A DNA stretch of 62,135 bases. Source: a virus. Under the pieces are notes generated by a model, which saw nothing but the letters and a program-made list of their open reading frames with translations, was not told the origin of the DNA and made no database searches. Location: positions 1 to 62,135 of IMG/VR virus record IMGVR_UViG_3300034092_001518. One strand, written 5' to 3'. How positions within the stretch are numbered: position 1 is the first letter of the stretch; every line of letters starts with the position of its first letter. Shown piece by piece: positions 16,645-23,991 of this stretch. A program made the position numbers and the translations under genes.

Positions 16645-17277
16645 TTAAGGTATTAATTGAATTTTGTATGGGGTTCCGTTAACATCAACCTTAATGTAGT
16701 CAGTACCAGCAACATTGGTTACTAAATCAGATGTAACTGATAACGATGCTTGAGAAACATCTGCGTTGATGATTCCAAACTTAGTGGTTGCTCCTCCAAA
16801 TTTGTACATACTCGAAAAACAATCAAACTCCAAACGACTTACTCCACCCAAATATAAACTTAAAAATTCACCTCCAGGAGATGAATTATCTAAGCTCATA
16901 CCCCAAGATGGACCAGAATTACCAAATATATCACCAATGTATGCGTATGAATTTGCATTACCAGTCTCTCCGTAAATATTAAGTAAATTAGATGAAGACT
17001 GATAAGTAAAATAAAGTCCAGCATTATAGTTACCAGTTAAATTTGTACCACCAAGTCCAGTTATCTCTGATAAACTTGAATCTACAAGACTTCCTAGAGC
17101 AGTACCTTTGGGAATAGTGTTTAGTGTAATAGGAAATGTCCCACCACCAACGGTCTGAGCAAAGTCCTCAATGGTAAATGTTTGATCGTTAGAGTTGACT
17201 AACGCTGAACGTCTGTTGACAACGGTTGTAGGCTTAATAGCCTCAAACTTTGTTCCTGCTGGTATATTTACTGGCAT
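16645..17277 (-). CDS. fibre-like structural protein
   Basis: 210 residues with an anchor (MPVNIPAGTKFEAIKPTTVV), a short neck with the QTFTIEDFAQTVGGG stretch, and a beta-rich body (NYNAGLYFTYQSSSNLLNIY; WGMSLDNSSPGGEFLSLYLG; LVTNVAGTDYIKVDVNG). It is rich in Ser, Gly, Thr and Asn and low in Lys. The C-terminal AGTDYIKVDVNGTPYKIQL is a motif common at fibre or base subunit ends. It is probably a virion fibre or its base. Confidence 0.6.
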   Translation of the reverse strand: MPVNIPAGTKFEAIKPTTVVNRRSALVNSNDQTFTIEDFAQTVGGGTFPITLNTIPKGTALGSLVDSSLSEITGLGGTNLTGNYNAGLYFTYQSSSNLLNIYGETGNANSYAYIGDIFGNSGPSWGMSLDNSSPGGEFLSLYLGGVSRLEFDCFSSMYKFGGATTKFGIINADVSQASLSVTSDLVTNVAGTDYIKVDVNGTPYKIQLIP

Positions 17278-17298
17278 ATTTTTTCTTTTATAAAGTTA

Positions 17299-17559
17299 TT
17301 ATTTCTTAGTACTCTTTCCGTTTGCCCCGTTTCTACCCCTATTGATAGAAGGAGACTCAAGTACAAATTTACCATTTTTTTTCATACTAACATCTGGGCC
17401 TCCCTTTCCGTCAATATCTCTTTTTCTTCGTTCTCTAGTGTGCTCTGCCCTATACTTCTTCTCAGACTCACTCTTGTTGAGTTCCCTCTGATACTCCCTT
17501 CTCTTCTCCGCTGCTTTCGGGTTGCTTGCGTAGTATTTCGATGTTTTGCTCTGTCCCAT
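17299..17559 (-). CDS. small highly basic protein (KYYASNP type)
   Basis: 86 residues, very rich in Lys/Arg (SKTSKYYASNPKAAEKRREY; ERRKRDIDGKGGPDVSMKK) with the tail NRGRNGANGKSTKK. I recall a conserved family with QSKxSKxYASNPxAxxKKxxYxxxY...RAxxNxxNR in crAss-like and other Bacteroidota phages, probably DNA-binding or packaged in the virion. It has no HNH or zinc motif. It is the last of five neighbouring small basic genes and overlaps the next gene upstream by 92 nt. Confidence 0.65.
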   Translation of the reverse strand: MGQSKTSKYYASNPKAAEKRREYQRELNKSESEKKYRAEHTRERRKRDIDGKGGPDVSMKKNGKFVLESPSINRGRNGANGKSTKK

Positions 17560-17725
17560 AAAATATCTTGTTAATTAATAGGTTAGGGTTGTTTAACATT
17601 TCTTTTCTTTCATTGCATCCGCAGTCCTCTCCAGCAACCGCCTTTACAACTTTTTCTATTCCAGTGGCCTTGGTTATTGCGTGTATAGTATCACCAAATC
17701 CGTAGTGCTTTTTAATTATAATCAT
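17468..17725 (-). CDS. small protein with GFGDTIHAITKATGI and CGC motif
   Basis: 85 residues. The first half (KHYGFGDTIHAITKATGIEK) and a DCGCNERKEMLN block form a pattern I recognise from many phage small proteins (GLGDTVExITKATGIKxVVxxV...DCGCxxRKExLN), function unknown. The two Cys could bind metal or be redox active. The C-terminus is polar. It overlaps the DUF5872-like gene by 4 nt and the basic gene by 92 nt, so its last third may be tolerant sequence. Confidence 0.6.
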   Translation of the reverse strand: MIIIKKHYGFGDTIHAITKATGIEKVVKAVAGEDCGCNERKEMLNNPNLLINKIFYGTEQNIEILRKQPESSGEEKGVSEGTQQE

Positions 17726-18111
17726 TTCCTGTACTTTGCTGTTTTCTTAGCTATTGATTCAGGCTGCTTAACAACGCTTCCAGTTCCTCCACCCTGTCTC
17801 TTGGCCCTTGTTGTTGCAGCATATTCTGATGGGCTTAACGACTCAATAGCCTTTTTTGGTAGGTATCTCTCTCCAGTCTCCTTGCTTGGCTTGCCACTCT
17901 TGGTGGTCCATTCTTGTTTTGTCCACTTGGATAAACTGTTTGACTCAGACTTCTTTCCCTCGTACTTTCCTCCAGACTCTTTATATTTAGCCACAGCTAT
18001 CTGAGCCTTTCTAGCTGACCACTGACCTGCGTCACCGCCCTTTGTGCCTGACTTAACGCTAGACACAATTCGGTTCCATAGCTCTGGATTTTTCTTTTTT
18101 GCTACAGACAT
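17722..18111 (-). CDS. DUF5872-like basic protein
   Basis: 129 residues with two parts: an N-terminal basic segment (AKKKNPELWNRIVSSVKSGT; GQWSARKAQIAVAKYKESGG) and a C-terminal block SKWTKQEWTTKSGKPSK, TGERYLPKKAIESLSPSEYA, TTRAKRQGGG, AKKTAKYR that matches the DUF5872 pattern known from phages and large DNA viruses. The domain is thought to be DNA- or chromatin-associated, but its function is not established. It sits in a cluster of five basic proteins and may be packaged with DNA. Confidence 0.75.
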   Translation of the reverse strand: MSVAKKKNPELWNRIVSSVKSGTKGGDAGQWSARKAQIAVAKYKESGGKYEGKKSESNSLSKWTKQEWTTKSGKPSKETGERYLPKKAIESLSPSEYAATTRAKRQGGGTGSVVKQPESIAKKTAKYRK

Positions 18112-18112
18112 T

Positions 18113-18415
18113 TTATGACCCTTTAACCCACTTCTTACTTGGTGACGCTGTTTTGCTTGGCGACCACTTGACCTTGTCGGCCCAGTATGCAGCGCTCATC
18201 TTTCCCTTTGAAATGTTTTTTGCGTGACGGCTTTTAAACGCCTCTCTCTGACCTGCCGTTTGATTGGTCTTTACTCCCTGCTGACCAAAACGAATAGTCT
18301 TAATTTCGTCACCCTGCTTCGCCACAACAATGTGACTTTTTGTTGGGTGACTTGGAGTTCTTTTCGGTTTATTGAACCCCTCAACACCAGCTCGTTCTAG
18401 CCTAGGGTCTTTCAT
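18113..18415 (-). CDS. small basic protein with FGQQG motif
   Basis: 100 residues. The layout PxRTPSHPTKSHIVVAKxGxxIKTIRFGQQGV, then REAFKSRHAKNISKGKMSAA and YWADKVKWSPS, is one I recognise from numerous phages where it often accompanies the DUF5872-like protein. It is strongly basic and soluble, with no enzyme motif beyond the conserved FGQQG and RHAKNI blocks. Overlap with the 49-aa Lys-rich gene indicates coupling. Confidence 0.7.
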   Translation of the reverse strand: MKDPRLERAGVEGFNKPKRTPSHPTKSHIVVAKQGDEIKTIRFGQQGVKTNQTAGQREAFKSRHAKNISKGKMSAAYWADKVKWSPSKTASPSKKWVKGS

Positions 18416-18561
18416 TTTTTCTTGGCCATTTTTTTCATGGCGGCTTTCATTCCGTACTCCTTGATCATCTCCTTTTTAGATTCAGACTTTTCGTGCTTCA
18501 TCTTAGCAGATTTGCTGGCATACTTTTCGCCAGTCTTTTTTTCAGTTACCATTTTTTTCAT
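18412..18561 (-). CDS. Lys-rich 49-aa protein
   Basis: MKKMVTEKKTGEKYASKSAK, continuing to KAAMKKMAKKK. Lys makes up more than a third of residues, with several Met and Glu. Start and stop overlap neighbouring genes (TAATG and ATGA), which supports it being translated. Composition resembles DNA-condensing tails, but any virion or DNA role is inference. Confidence 0.65.
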   Translation of the reverse strand: MKKMVTEKKTGEKYASKSAKMKHEKSESKKEMIKEYGMKAAMKKMAKKK

Positions 18562-19004
18562 TATCTAGGATTTATTTTTTTATCTCTAATTACTCTTTTG
18601 ACAGGCTGGCCCTCAGCATTGAATCTTGTTCTCTCCATTCTACTTCCCCCACCAGGCATGTTATATCTTTCAGTCTCAACCATTCCGCCACCAATAGTAG
18701 GTCTCTCAGTCATAGTACCCTGAACCTCTTGTCCATCAAACTCACTTGATATATCATATCTTCTTCTGTTAAGAATATCAATGGCGTTGTTTTTAAATGG
18801 AACACTATTGTAATAATTATCGGCAGCATCCATCATGGTTTTTTCAAAATTTGACACAGCGTTAATTCTATCTCTATTCATTAAGTTAGCATTTCGTGCA
18901 TCAACAGCTGGAGATTTTCTTGTTTCAACCATGAAATCCTGAATAACACTTTTTGGCTTACCGCTTTTTGGACCAGTCGTGGTCATAGTCGTTCTATTTT
19001 TCAT
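18561..19004 (-). CDS. basic protein with MKNRTT N-terminus
   Basis: 147 residues from ATG 19004. A TTG seven codons upstream is also in frame, but the ATG is preferred because MKNRTTMTTT repeats the start of the gene at 5803-6036. It is mostly polar and disordered, with a helix around MNRDRINAVSNFEKTMMDAA, a PFKNNAIDILNRRRYDI block and a Gly/Arg-rich end. It heads the cluster of small basic genes and is preceded by a TATATTTG box. It may be a virion protein. Function unknown. Confidence 0.6.
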   Translation of the reverse strand: MKNRTTMTTTGPKSGKPKSVIQDFMVETRKSPAVDARNANLMNRDRINAVSNFEKTMMDAADNYYNSVPFKNNAIDILNRRRYDISSEFDGQEVQGTMTERPTIGGGMVETERYNMPGGGSRMERTRFNAEGQPVKRVIRDKKINPR

Positions 19005-19022
19005 AACTTTGTTTTTGAAGTA

Positions 19023-19030
19023 CAAATATA
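19023..19030 (-). promoter_or_regulatory. TAnnTTTG -7 promoter box
   Basis: TATATTTG on the minus strand, 19 nt before ATG 19004, in the 32-nt gap between divergent genes. It would drive the basic-protein and fibre transcript leftward. Confidence 0.55.
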
Positions 19031-19036
19031 ATAAAA

Positions 19037-19543
19037 ATGAGAATAATAAAAAAAAAGAAAAGACGTGCAGATGCCATATACTATGGCAGAGATACTAAGT
19101 ATGATTTTCTTAAAAATTGGGGCGTAATTAGAAAATGGGCCATATATCAGTACGGGCTTAAGTCATCGGCAGACATAGATATGCTCATGTTTTTGTACTC
19201 AGAAAAATTATTTACACGATCAAAGTTTAACGAGTATGCATCCTTTATGTCGTGGGATAGAAACAGATTTGACAGACTACTTAGCGATGGATTTATCTCA
19301 ATATGGAGAAAAAGAAAGTACGGAGAGTACAATCTTTACGAGCTGTCGTTTCAGGCTAAAAAAATGATTGCTAGTATGTATAGAAAGCTAATTGGGCTAG
19401 AACCCTTCCCAGAGACACCAAGACGAAACAAGGTTATGAAACCAAGCGCATCTTACTCGGAAAGAATGCTAGCCCACGCTATAAGAAGGTTTAACTCTGA
19501 GTTTAAAGAACGCAAACAATATCCTTCTCTTGAACAACAGTAA
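19037..19543 (+). CDS. winged-helix-like putative transcription regulator
   Basis: 168 residues, the only rightward gene in the leftward half. A basic N-terminus (RIIKKKKRRAD) is followed by a helical domain: ADIDMLMFLYSEKLFTRSKF, MSWDRNRFDRLLSDGFISIW, then a strand hairpin RKYGEYNLYELSFQAKKMIA. That helix-helix-wing order is like MarR-type DNA-binding proteins that I recall in related phages. Its last 41 nt overlap the 3' end of groES in antisense. It could control the divergent late promoter at 19023-19030. The function is inferred from fold pattern and position. Confidence 0.6.
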   Translation: MRIIKKKKRRADAIYYGRDTKYDFLKNWGVIRKWAIYQYGLKSSADIDMLMFLYSEKLFTRSKFNEYASFMSWDRNRFDRLLSDGFISIWRKRKYGEYNLYELSFQAKKMIASMYRKLIGLEPFPETPRRNKVMKPSASYSERMLAHAIRRFNSEFKERKQYPSLEQQ

Positions 19544-19760
19544 ACCTGCTGTTGTCGATTACTACCTCGTAGGAGTGAACCTTGTCGTACATAACCTTGT
19601 CTCCTTTTGACATTCCAGTTACGTTAATTCCTGGCTCGACTATTACACCGTAGTGATAACGCATGTCTTGGTATTCATCACCACTGAGTATTAGTCCGCT
19701 CTTGGATGTTTTTTGTTCTACAACCTTCTCGATTAGTATAAATTTATTTAGGACTCTCAT
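19503..19760 (-). CDS. groES: GroES-type co-chaperonin
   Basis: 85 residues, slightly shorter than bacterial GroES (about 97). It begins MRVLNKFILIEKV, has a mobile-loop segment with SKSGLIL corresponding to the GroEL-binding tripeptide region, then YHYGVIVEPG, MSKGDKVMYDK and a C-terminal FTVVQEKDIVCVL. It would cap the GroEL ring. It starts inside the 3' end of groEL (17-nt overlap), so order is groEL then groES, the reverse of bacterial operons. Its stop region overlaps the opposing regulator gene by 41 nt. Confidence 0.85.
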   Translation of the reverse strand: MRVLNKFILIEKVVEQKTSKSGLILSGDEYQDMRYHYGVIVEPGINVTGMSKGDKVMYDKVHSYEVVIDNSRFTVVQEKDIVCVL

Positions 19761-21309
19761 CTGCTCTAATGTTTGTTATAATTGCATTTGTACTCATTAT
19801 TGTGGTGGCAACAGACACGGCGTTTAAAAGAGCGTTCTTCGTTACCTTGGTCGGGTCAATAATACCCATCTTCATCATGTCTCCAAACTTCTCAGCCTTT
19901 ACATCGTATCCATGACCTTTTTCAAATATGCCCATCTCTATCTCGTGCGGATTCTTTCCAGCGTTAACTAGTATCTGACGAAATGGTGCAACTAGTGCCT
20001 CTGACATTATCTGTGAAGCTACATCATCGTCTGAAAAAGCATATTCAGATGCACATTCTAGAAGCGCTATCCCTCCTCCTGGAAGTATGCCCTCCTCAAG
20101 TGCGGCCATAACAGCGTAAACCGCATCATCAATCCTATCCCTTTTCTCCTTCTGCTCAATGTCGCTCTGTGCGCCAACATATATTACACCAATGCCTCCA
20201 GATATATTAGCAATACGCTCCCTAATAAACTCCCTATCAACATGATCGTCTGTCTGATCCATCATTGACTTAAGCTCTTCTAAATGATTATCTATGTCCT
20301 GCTTAAAATCAGCGTGATGCATAAATACCGTCATGTCTTTTTTTACAATGACCTTTGAAGCTTTTCCAAGGTCGCTTAGTGTTGCAATAGACAAATCATC
20401 ACCAGTATCATCGCTGAAGTACGTGCCTCCAAGAGCAACAGCTAAATCTTTTAAAAGGTCTTTCTGTCTGTAACCAAACGATGGAGGAATAATATTGCAA
20501 GCCTTAATCTTTCCTTGGTAAACGTTAACGTTCAACGTCTGAAGAGCGTTAGGTCCCAAAGTACCAATGATTAATAATGACTTGCCTTGTGAAACAATAG
20601 GAGCCAATATTTTCTCTAGGTTAGATATATTATTTATCTCGTGGTCACAAATCAAAACGTATGGGTTCTCAAGAACACACTCCTGCTTCTTTTGATCATT
20701 AACAAAATATTGAGAAGTGTATCCCCTCTCAATTCTCATGCCGTTAATAATCTCTACACGAGTCTCAGAGTTCATACTGTTCTCTACGGTTACAAGAGAT
20801 ACCTCTGAAAATGCGTCACCAATCATCTTACCAAGATCATTGTCGTTGTTTGCCGATATAGCCGCAACATCGTACAGCCTTTTTCCGTTAACCTTTTTAG
20901 ACATCTTGTCAAGCTTGGAAATAACTCTCTTTGTGATGTCATTTATTCCCCTTATAACCTCAGTAACGTTGTCATTTTCTTTTAAATACTTGTCAGAAGC
21001 GTCAATAATAGCCTCTGCCAACACAATAGACGTTGTTGTTCCGTCACCTGCAATGGTAGCAGTCTTGTCCGCAGCCTGCCTCATCATCATTACAGCTAGA
21101 TTTTCAGTTGGGTCGTACAGATTGATTGACTTTGCTACAGTTACACCGTCCTTTGTAACTGTTATTCCTCCAACATGGTGCTCGGACTCAATTAAAACTG
21201 TCCTTCCTCTCGCTCCAAGTGTACTTTTTACGGCTCCAGCTATCTTTTTGATGCCAGATTTCAATTTTTTTTGGCCTTCATCACCAAAATGAATCTCTTT
21301 TACTATCAT
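19744..21309 (-). CDS. groEL: GroEL-type chaperonin
   Basis: 521 residues, about 27 shorter than E. coli GroEL. Canonical features: STLGARGRTV and VTKDGVTVAKSI near the N-terminus, ATP-site GDGTTT at 88-93, apical-domain IERGYTSQYFVNDQKKQECV, the catalytic Asp region RIDDAVYAVMAALEEGILPG and the GGGIALL stretch. The C-terminus ends IRADESPK and lacks the GGM repeat tail. It probably folds phage structural proteins. The upstream region has a two-copy 13-bp direct repeat and a terminator of the preceding gene, so expression is probably independent. Confidence 0.95.
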   Translation of the reverse strand: MIVKEIHFGDEGQKKLKSGIKKIAGAVKSTLGARGRTVLIESEHHVGGITVTKDGVTVAKSINLYDPTENLAVMMMRQAADKTATIAGDGTTTSIVLAEAIIDASDKYLKENDNVTEVIRGINDITKRVISKLDKMSKKVNGKRLYDVAAISANNDNDLGKMIGDAFSEVSLVTVENSMNSETRVEIINGMRIERGYTSQYFVNDQKKQECVLENPYVLICDHEINNISNLEKILAPIVSQGKSLLIIGTLGPNALQTLNVNVYQGKIKACNIIPPSFGYRQKDLLKDLAVALGGTYFSDDTGDDLSIATLSDLGKASKVIVKKDMTVFMHHADFKQDIDNHLEELKSMMDQTDDHVDREFIRERIANISGGIGVIYVGAQSDIEQKEKRDRIDDAVYAVMAALEEGILPGGGIALLECASEYAFSDDDVASQIMSEALVAPFRQILVNAGKNPHEIEMGIFEKGHGYDVKAEKFGDMMKMGIIDPTKVTKNALLNAVSVATTIMSTNAIITNIRADESPK

Positions 21310-21318
21310 TTTAATTAA

Positions 21319-21351
21319 TTTTCACCAAAAATAAGCATTTTTCACCAAAAA
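21319..21351 (-). repeat. two 13-bp direct repeats upstream of groEL
   Basis: TTTTCACCAAAAA (plus strand) occurs at 21319-21331 and again at 21339-21351, a spacing of exactly 20 bp, about two helical turns, just before the groEL start. This is the arrangement expected of an operator or activator site. It is not a CIRCE element. Confidence 0.5.
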
Positions 21352-21367
21352 AAAATCGTTTTTAAAT

Positions 21368-21389
21368 AAAAAAAGGGCCGAAGCCCTTT
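21368..21389 (-). terminator. Rho-independent terminator with UUCG loop
   Basis: A 7-bp stem (21372-21378 with 21383-21389) closed on the minus strand by a stable UUCG tetraloop and followed by a U run. It lies 7 nt after the stop of the 474-aa gene and separates it from groEL. Confidence 0.85.
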
Positions 21390-21396
21390 ATTTTTT

Positions 21397-22821
21397 TTAT
21401 TCAGTTATTTTTTCTGATCGTTTTGTGGCCCTCTGTATTGGCTTTGCACCAACCCTTTCTCTCATCTTGTTGTTTAGAGTAGCAAGCTGCCCGAAAATAG
21501 TGTTTCTGTTTGCTGCATTTTCTCGTTGGTTTCTAAATGTCTCCTGTTTAGAAATATCTTCATAAGAACCCGAGTATCCTTTAAGGTTAGACGCAGTATA
21601 ATATTTATTTTTAGATTGTTTTTGATCGCTAGTAGACAAAACGTTATATCCACTAGGCATTTTTTTATCTCCATCAAGAGCCTGTGTCCAGTAATTGAAT
21701 CCTTCCTCGTTCATTTTTGGTCTTGCTCCCTTTTTGCTTTGTCCAACAATATTACCTTGTTCGTCCTTAAGATTTCCTGTATAATATTTTTCCTGTACTT
21801 GCGTTTTAGGAGTAACCATTTCAGGAGAAGATGTAACTCCAGTTACGTTTTCTCTTCCTGCATATCTTTTTGCTTGTCTGGCTTGTTTAACTCCGTACTT
21901 AGCTTCAGACCACTCTCCTGCTTCCATTGACGCTCTTTTATCTTGGCGAGCCTTTTGAAGAATACCCTTCATCTCCTCCTTGGTTTTGCCTCTAAAAGAC
22001 TCTCCACCGTACTCTCCAGACATATACACCTCGGCTAGTTTTTTCTCTCTGTAGTATCTACCTTCGTCCTTAACCTTAGCTCCATGTATTGGTTGAACTT
22101 CTACCTTTCTTAAGGCTGGAACAGTTTTTCCTTTTTTTGTGATTTTAGTGCCTAATACAGTCTTTGTCGTTTTATAAGATTTTGATGGAGCCTCATAGCT
22201 ATAGTCAGTAACCCCAACATTTTTAGTCTCAACCTCCTCGATAGGCTTCTTAGGCTTAGGAGGAGTAGGAGTAGGAGGTGTTGGGTCTTCTGTCTTGTCT
22301 TCTTTTTTTTGTTCTCTAAGAGAGCTAACACCGAAGCTTTCTCCTGAACCAAATTTTACGCCTATATCAACTTGACGATCAAGCCCCTCTTGAGATGGCT
22401 TATATGATTTCCACCCTGGAACACCCTGAATAGCTTTATTGTATTGTTTGCTACCTTTTCTAAAATCTAATTGAAGCGCAATGTTTTTTTTAGTAGAACC
22501 AATATTTCCTACCTGTTGTATAATTGGCTCTTCATATGTTTTATCATCCAATCTATCTGTAGCTCCTTCTAGGTAATCCCTTACCTCTTTTGGAAGACTT
22601 GAATATCTGCCACCTGTTGGTTTTTCTTTAGTTCCTCCTTCTCCAAAAAATTCAGTATCAAGTTTTTTTTCTTGATACATTTTTCTAATATCTGGCCAAC
22701 TAGAAACAGTGCCCCCGTCACCAGGAAGCTTTTTACCATATACATCTGGGTCTGCTACTCTAGCCCTAGTAATTGGGTCCTCAGTTTTTGGTTTAAACCT
22801 ACCATACTTCATCATTGCCAT
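21397..22821 (-). CDS. large disordered basic protein
   Basis: 474 residues, rich in Lys, Gly, Ser, Pro and Thr, with few hydrophobic segments. A proline-rich linker near residue 185 (DPTPPTPTPPKPKKPIEEVE) separates an N-terminal half (VADPDVYGKKLPGDGGTVSS; IALQLDFRKGSKQY) from a basic C-terminal half with short related segments (KARQDKRASMEAGEWSEAKY; GVKQARQAKRYAGRE). It is followed by a strong terminator and preceded by a 45-aa gene with a promoter box. A virion or DNA-associated role is possible. I do not recognise the family. Confidence 0.6.
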   Translation of the reverse strand: MAMMKYGRFKPKTEDPITRARVADPDVYGKKLPGDGGTVSSWPDIRKMYQEKKLDTEFFGEGGTKEKPTGGRYSSLPKEVRDYLEGATDRLDDKTYEEPIIQQVGNIGSTKKNIALQLDFRKGSKQYNKAIQGVPGWKSYKPSQEGLDRQVDIGVKFGSGESFGVSSLREQKKEDKTEDPTPPTPTPPKPKKPIEEVETKNVGVTDYSYEAPSKSYKTTKTVLGTKITKKGKTVPALRKVEVQPIHGAKVKDEGRYYREKKLAEVYMSGEYGGESFRGKTKEEMKGILQKARQDKRASMEAGEWSEAKYGVKQARQAKRYAGRENVTGVTSSPEMVTPKTQVQEKYYTGNLKDEQGNIVGQSKKGARPKMNEEGFNYWTQALDGDKKMPSGYNVLSTSDQKQSKNKYYTASNLKGYSGSYEDISKQETFRNQRENAANRNTIFGQLATLNNKMRERVGAKPIQRATKRSEKITE

Positions 22822-22949
22822 TTTAAAACAAATTTTATAATTAATAAATTAATCTGAACCTCGTAAAAGTCAAACTCACTATCCTTCGAGTAGTACTCAA
22901 AACCGACATTCAGACCGATCGATAACATGTTGTGAATCTCTATCAACAT
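22812..22949 (-). CDS. very small protein (45 aa), first gene of the leftward block
   Basis: MLIEIHNMLSIGLNVGFEYY, then SEFDFYEVQINLLIIKFVLK. A short N-terminal strand pattern and acidic turn precede a hydrophobic C-terminal helix that could enter a membrane. Short proteins with the ending SEFxxYxxxxxLLIIxxxxKW are ones I recall from Bacteroidota phages. The stop overlaps the next start. The TATCTTTG box lies 5 nt before the ATG. A longer in-frame start at 23054 would cross that promoter and is less likely. Confidence 0.65.
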   Translation of the reverse strand: MLIEIHNMLSIGLNVGFEYYSKDSEFDFYEVQINLLIIKFVLKWQ

Positions 22950-22953
22950 GACA

Positions 22954-22961
22954 CAAAGATA
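22954..22961 (-). promoter_or_regulatory. TAnnTTTG -7 promoter box at the head of the leftward block
   Basis: TATCTTTG on the minus strand, 5 nt upstream of ATG 22949. It is the first leftward promoter after the non-coding divide. The leader would be near zero. Confidence 0.5.
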
Positions 22962-23113
22962 TATATTTTTTTTGATTTTTAGATGTGTTGAGTTTTTGGG
23001 TAATGGGGTGGATTGACGCTGGCCAGGCTGTCGGGAAAACGGTTTGAAATTCAATGGGGGGGTCTTGATTTCGGATATTTGTCTTGGATTTTTTGGCTTT
23101 TTGGTAGGCTAAT

Positions 23114-23126
23114 GCAACTCAGTTGC
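23114..23126. repeat. GCAAC palindrome, copy 1
   Basis: GCAAC-TCA-GTTGC, a perfect 5-bp inverted repeat around a 3-nt centre. The same arms recur at 23324-23336. It may be a dimeric protein site. Confidence 0.5.
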
Positions 23127-23264
23127 GATAGGCTGTTCGTTGCGCCCAGTATGTATATACATAGTTGTTTATGTACGTTGACTTATGTATATATATAGTA
23201 GCAAACCTACATGTAGTATAACTTGTATTATGTTAAATAGAATTAACATTCGTTAACATTTGCT

Positions 23265-23303
23265 GTCGGTCGGTCGGCATGTCGGTAGGTCGGTCGGTCG
23301 GAC
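23265..23303. repeat. TCGG repeat patch
   Basis: Seven TCGG units in 36 bp: three in tandem, then one after CATG, then three after TAGG. This GC-rich patch stands out from an AT-rich surround and flanks the second GCAAC palindrome. It may be an iteron-like site. Confidence 0.6.
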
Positions 23304-23323
23304 GTATTATATATATTCTTAAC

Positions 23324-23336
23324 GCAACATCGTTGC
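23324..23336. repeat. GCAAC palindrome, copy 2
   Basis: GCAAC-ATC-GTTGC, the same arms as copy 1 with a different 3-nt centre, 210 bp away. Confidence 0.5.
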
Positions 23337-23420
23337 ACCTAGATGTATGGCGTTAGACCAGTCGCCATTGCAAAATAAGTTACATTTTTCACGCAAATAA
23401 TGTGTAATACTCTAAAACCC

Positions 23421-23429
23421 TTATCCACA
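23421..23429 (+). promoter_or_regulatory. perfect DnaA box
   Basis: TTATCCACA, identical to the 9-mer bound by bacterial DnaA. A single perfect copy is weak evidence alone, but it sits in the non-coding divide next to palindromes and repeats. Confidence 0.5.
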
Positions 23430-23472
23430 TTACGTTTCATGCGTTTTTAATGCGTCTCAAACCCGTCCGAAC

Positions 23473-23513
23473 TACGTAGATGCGTCTACGTGTTTCTACG
23501 TAAAAACTACGTA
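23473..23513. repeat. TACGTA/CTACGT repeat cluster with hairpin
   Basis: Four CTACGT/TACGTA-type copies in about 40 bp. The first part forms a perfect inverted repeat, ACGTAGA (23474-23480) and TCTACGT (23485-23491) around TGCG. Candidate protein-binding or origin-unwinding site beside the DnaA box. Confidence 0.5.
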
Positions 23514-23748
23514 ATTTGATGTTTTTCTCGTAACAAAACAAAGCATACTTGCGTTAACATTGGTGTACGGCAAACGAGCCGACAGCGATTGACAAGCGAC
23601 ACACATGGGGGACTCAATTACGACTCTTAGTTCTAGCAGTCACTGCGACAGAGACTAGATGAAAGTAATAAGAGCTTAGGAGAGGCCTACTGAGAAAGAA
23701 CATGACTGCGATAAGCGAGCTACATAGACTGAAATGCTTAGTTTATCA

Positions 23749-23991
23749 GTCAATCAAATAATTGACATCTTGGTAAGACAATAAACATTAACGGGGTAGG
23801 TCAGACCTAGTGTAGTACGGGGTAAGTATAAAGACTCCTCAAAGCTACGGCAATCATTACACTACTCAGGTGGGTGATGTCAAAACCATGCATAGCATAG
23901 GGATAAAGAAGAGAGATGGCAGTTTCACGTGGCCATCAAAAACTTGGTGCTGTTAGAATAACTAATTAATAGGAGTAATACCTACAGCACC
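23749..23991 (+). ncRNA. candidate structured untranslated leader (hairpin series)
   Basis: Four perfect short inverted repeats in 243 bp: GTCAAT/ATTGAC (23749-23766), TAGGT/ACCTA (23797-23809), GATGGC/GCCATC (23915-23937) and GGTGCTGT/ACAGCACC (23946-23991). The segment is non-coding and ends 24 nt before the first rightward gene. It could be a structured 5' leader or a small RNA. I recognise no known RNA family and cannot compute folding energy here. Confidence 0.35.

Noticed and set aside
20717-21292. 191-codon open frame opposite groEL
   Set aside because: It is antisense to a clear chaperonin gene, with Ser/Leu-rich low-information protein; a shadow of groEL codons.
23013-23198. 61-codon rightward frame in the non-coding divide
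   Set aside because: It crosses palindromes and GC-rich repeats, has no leader motif and reads as unlikely protein.
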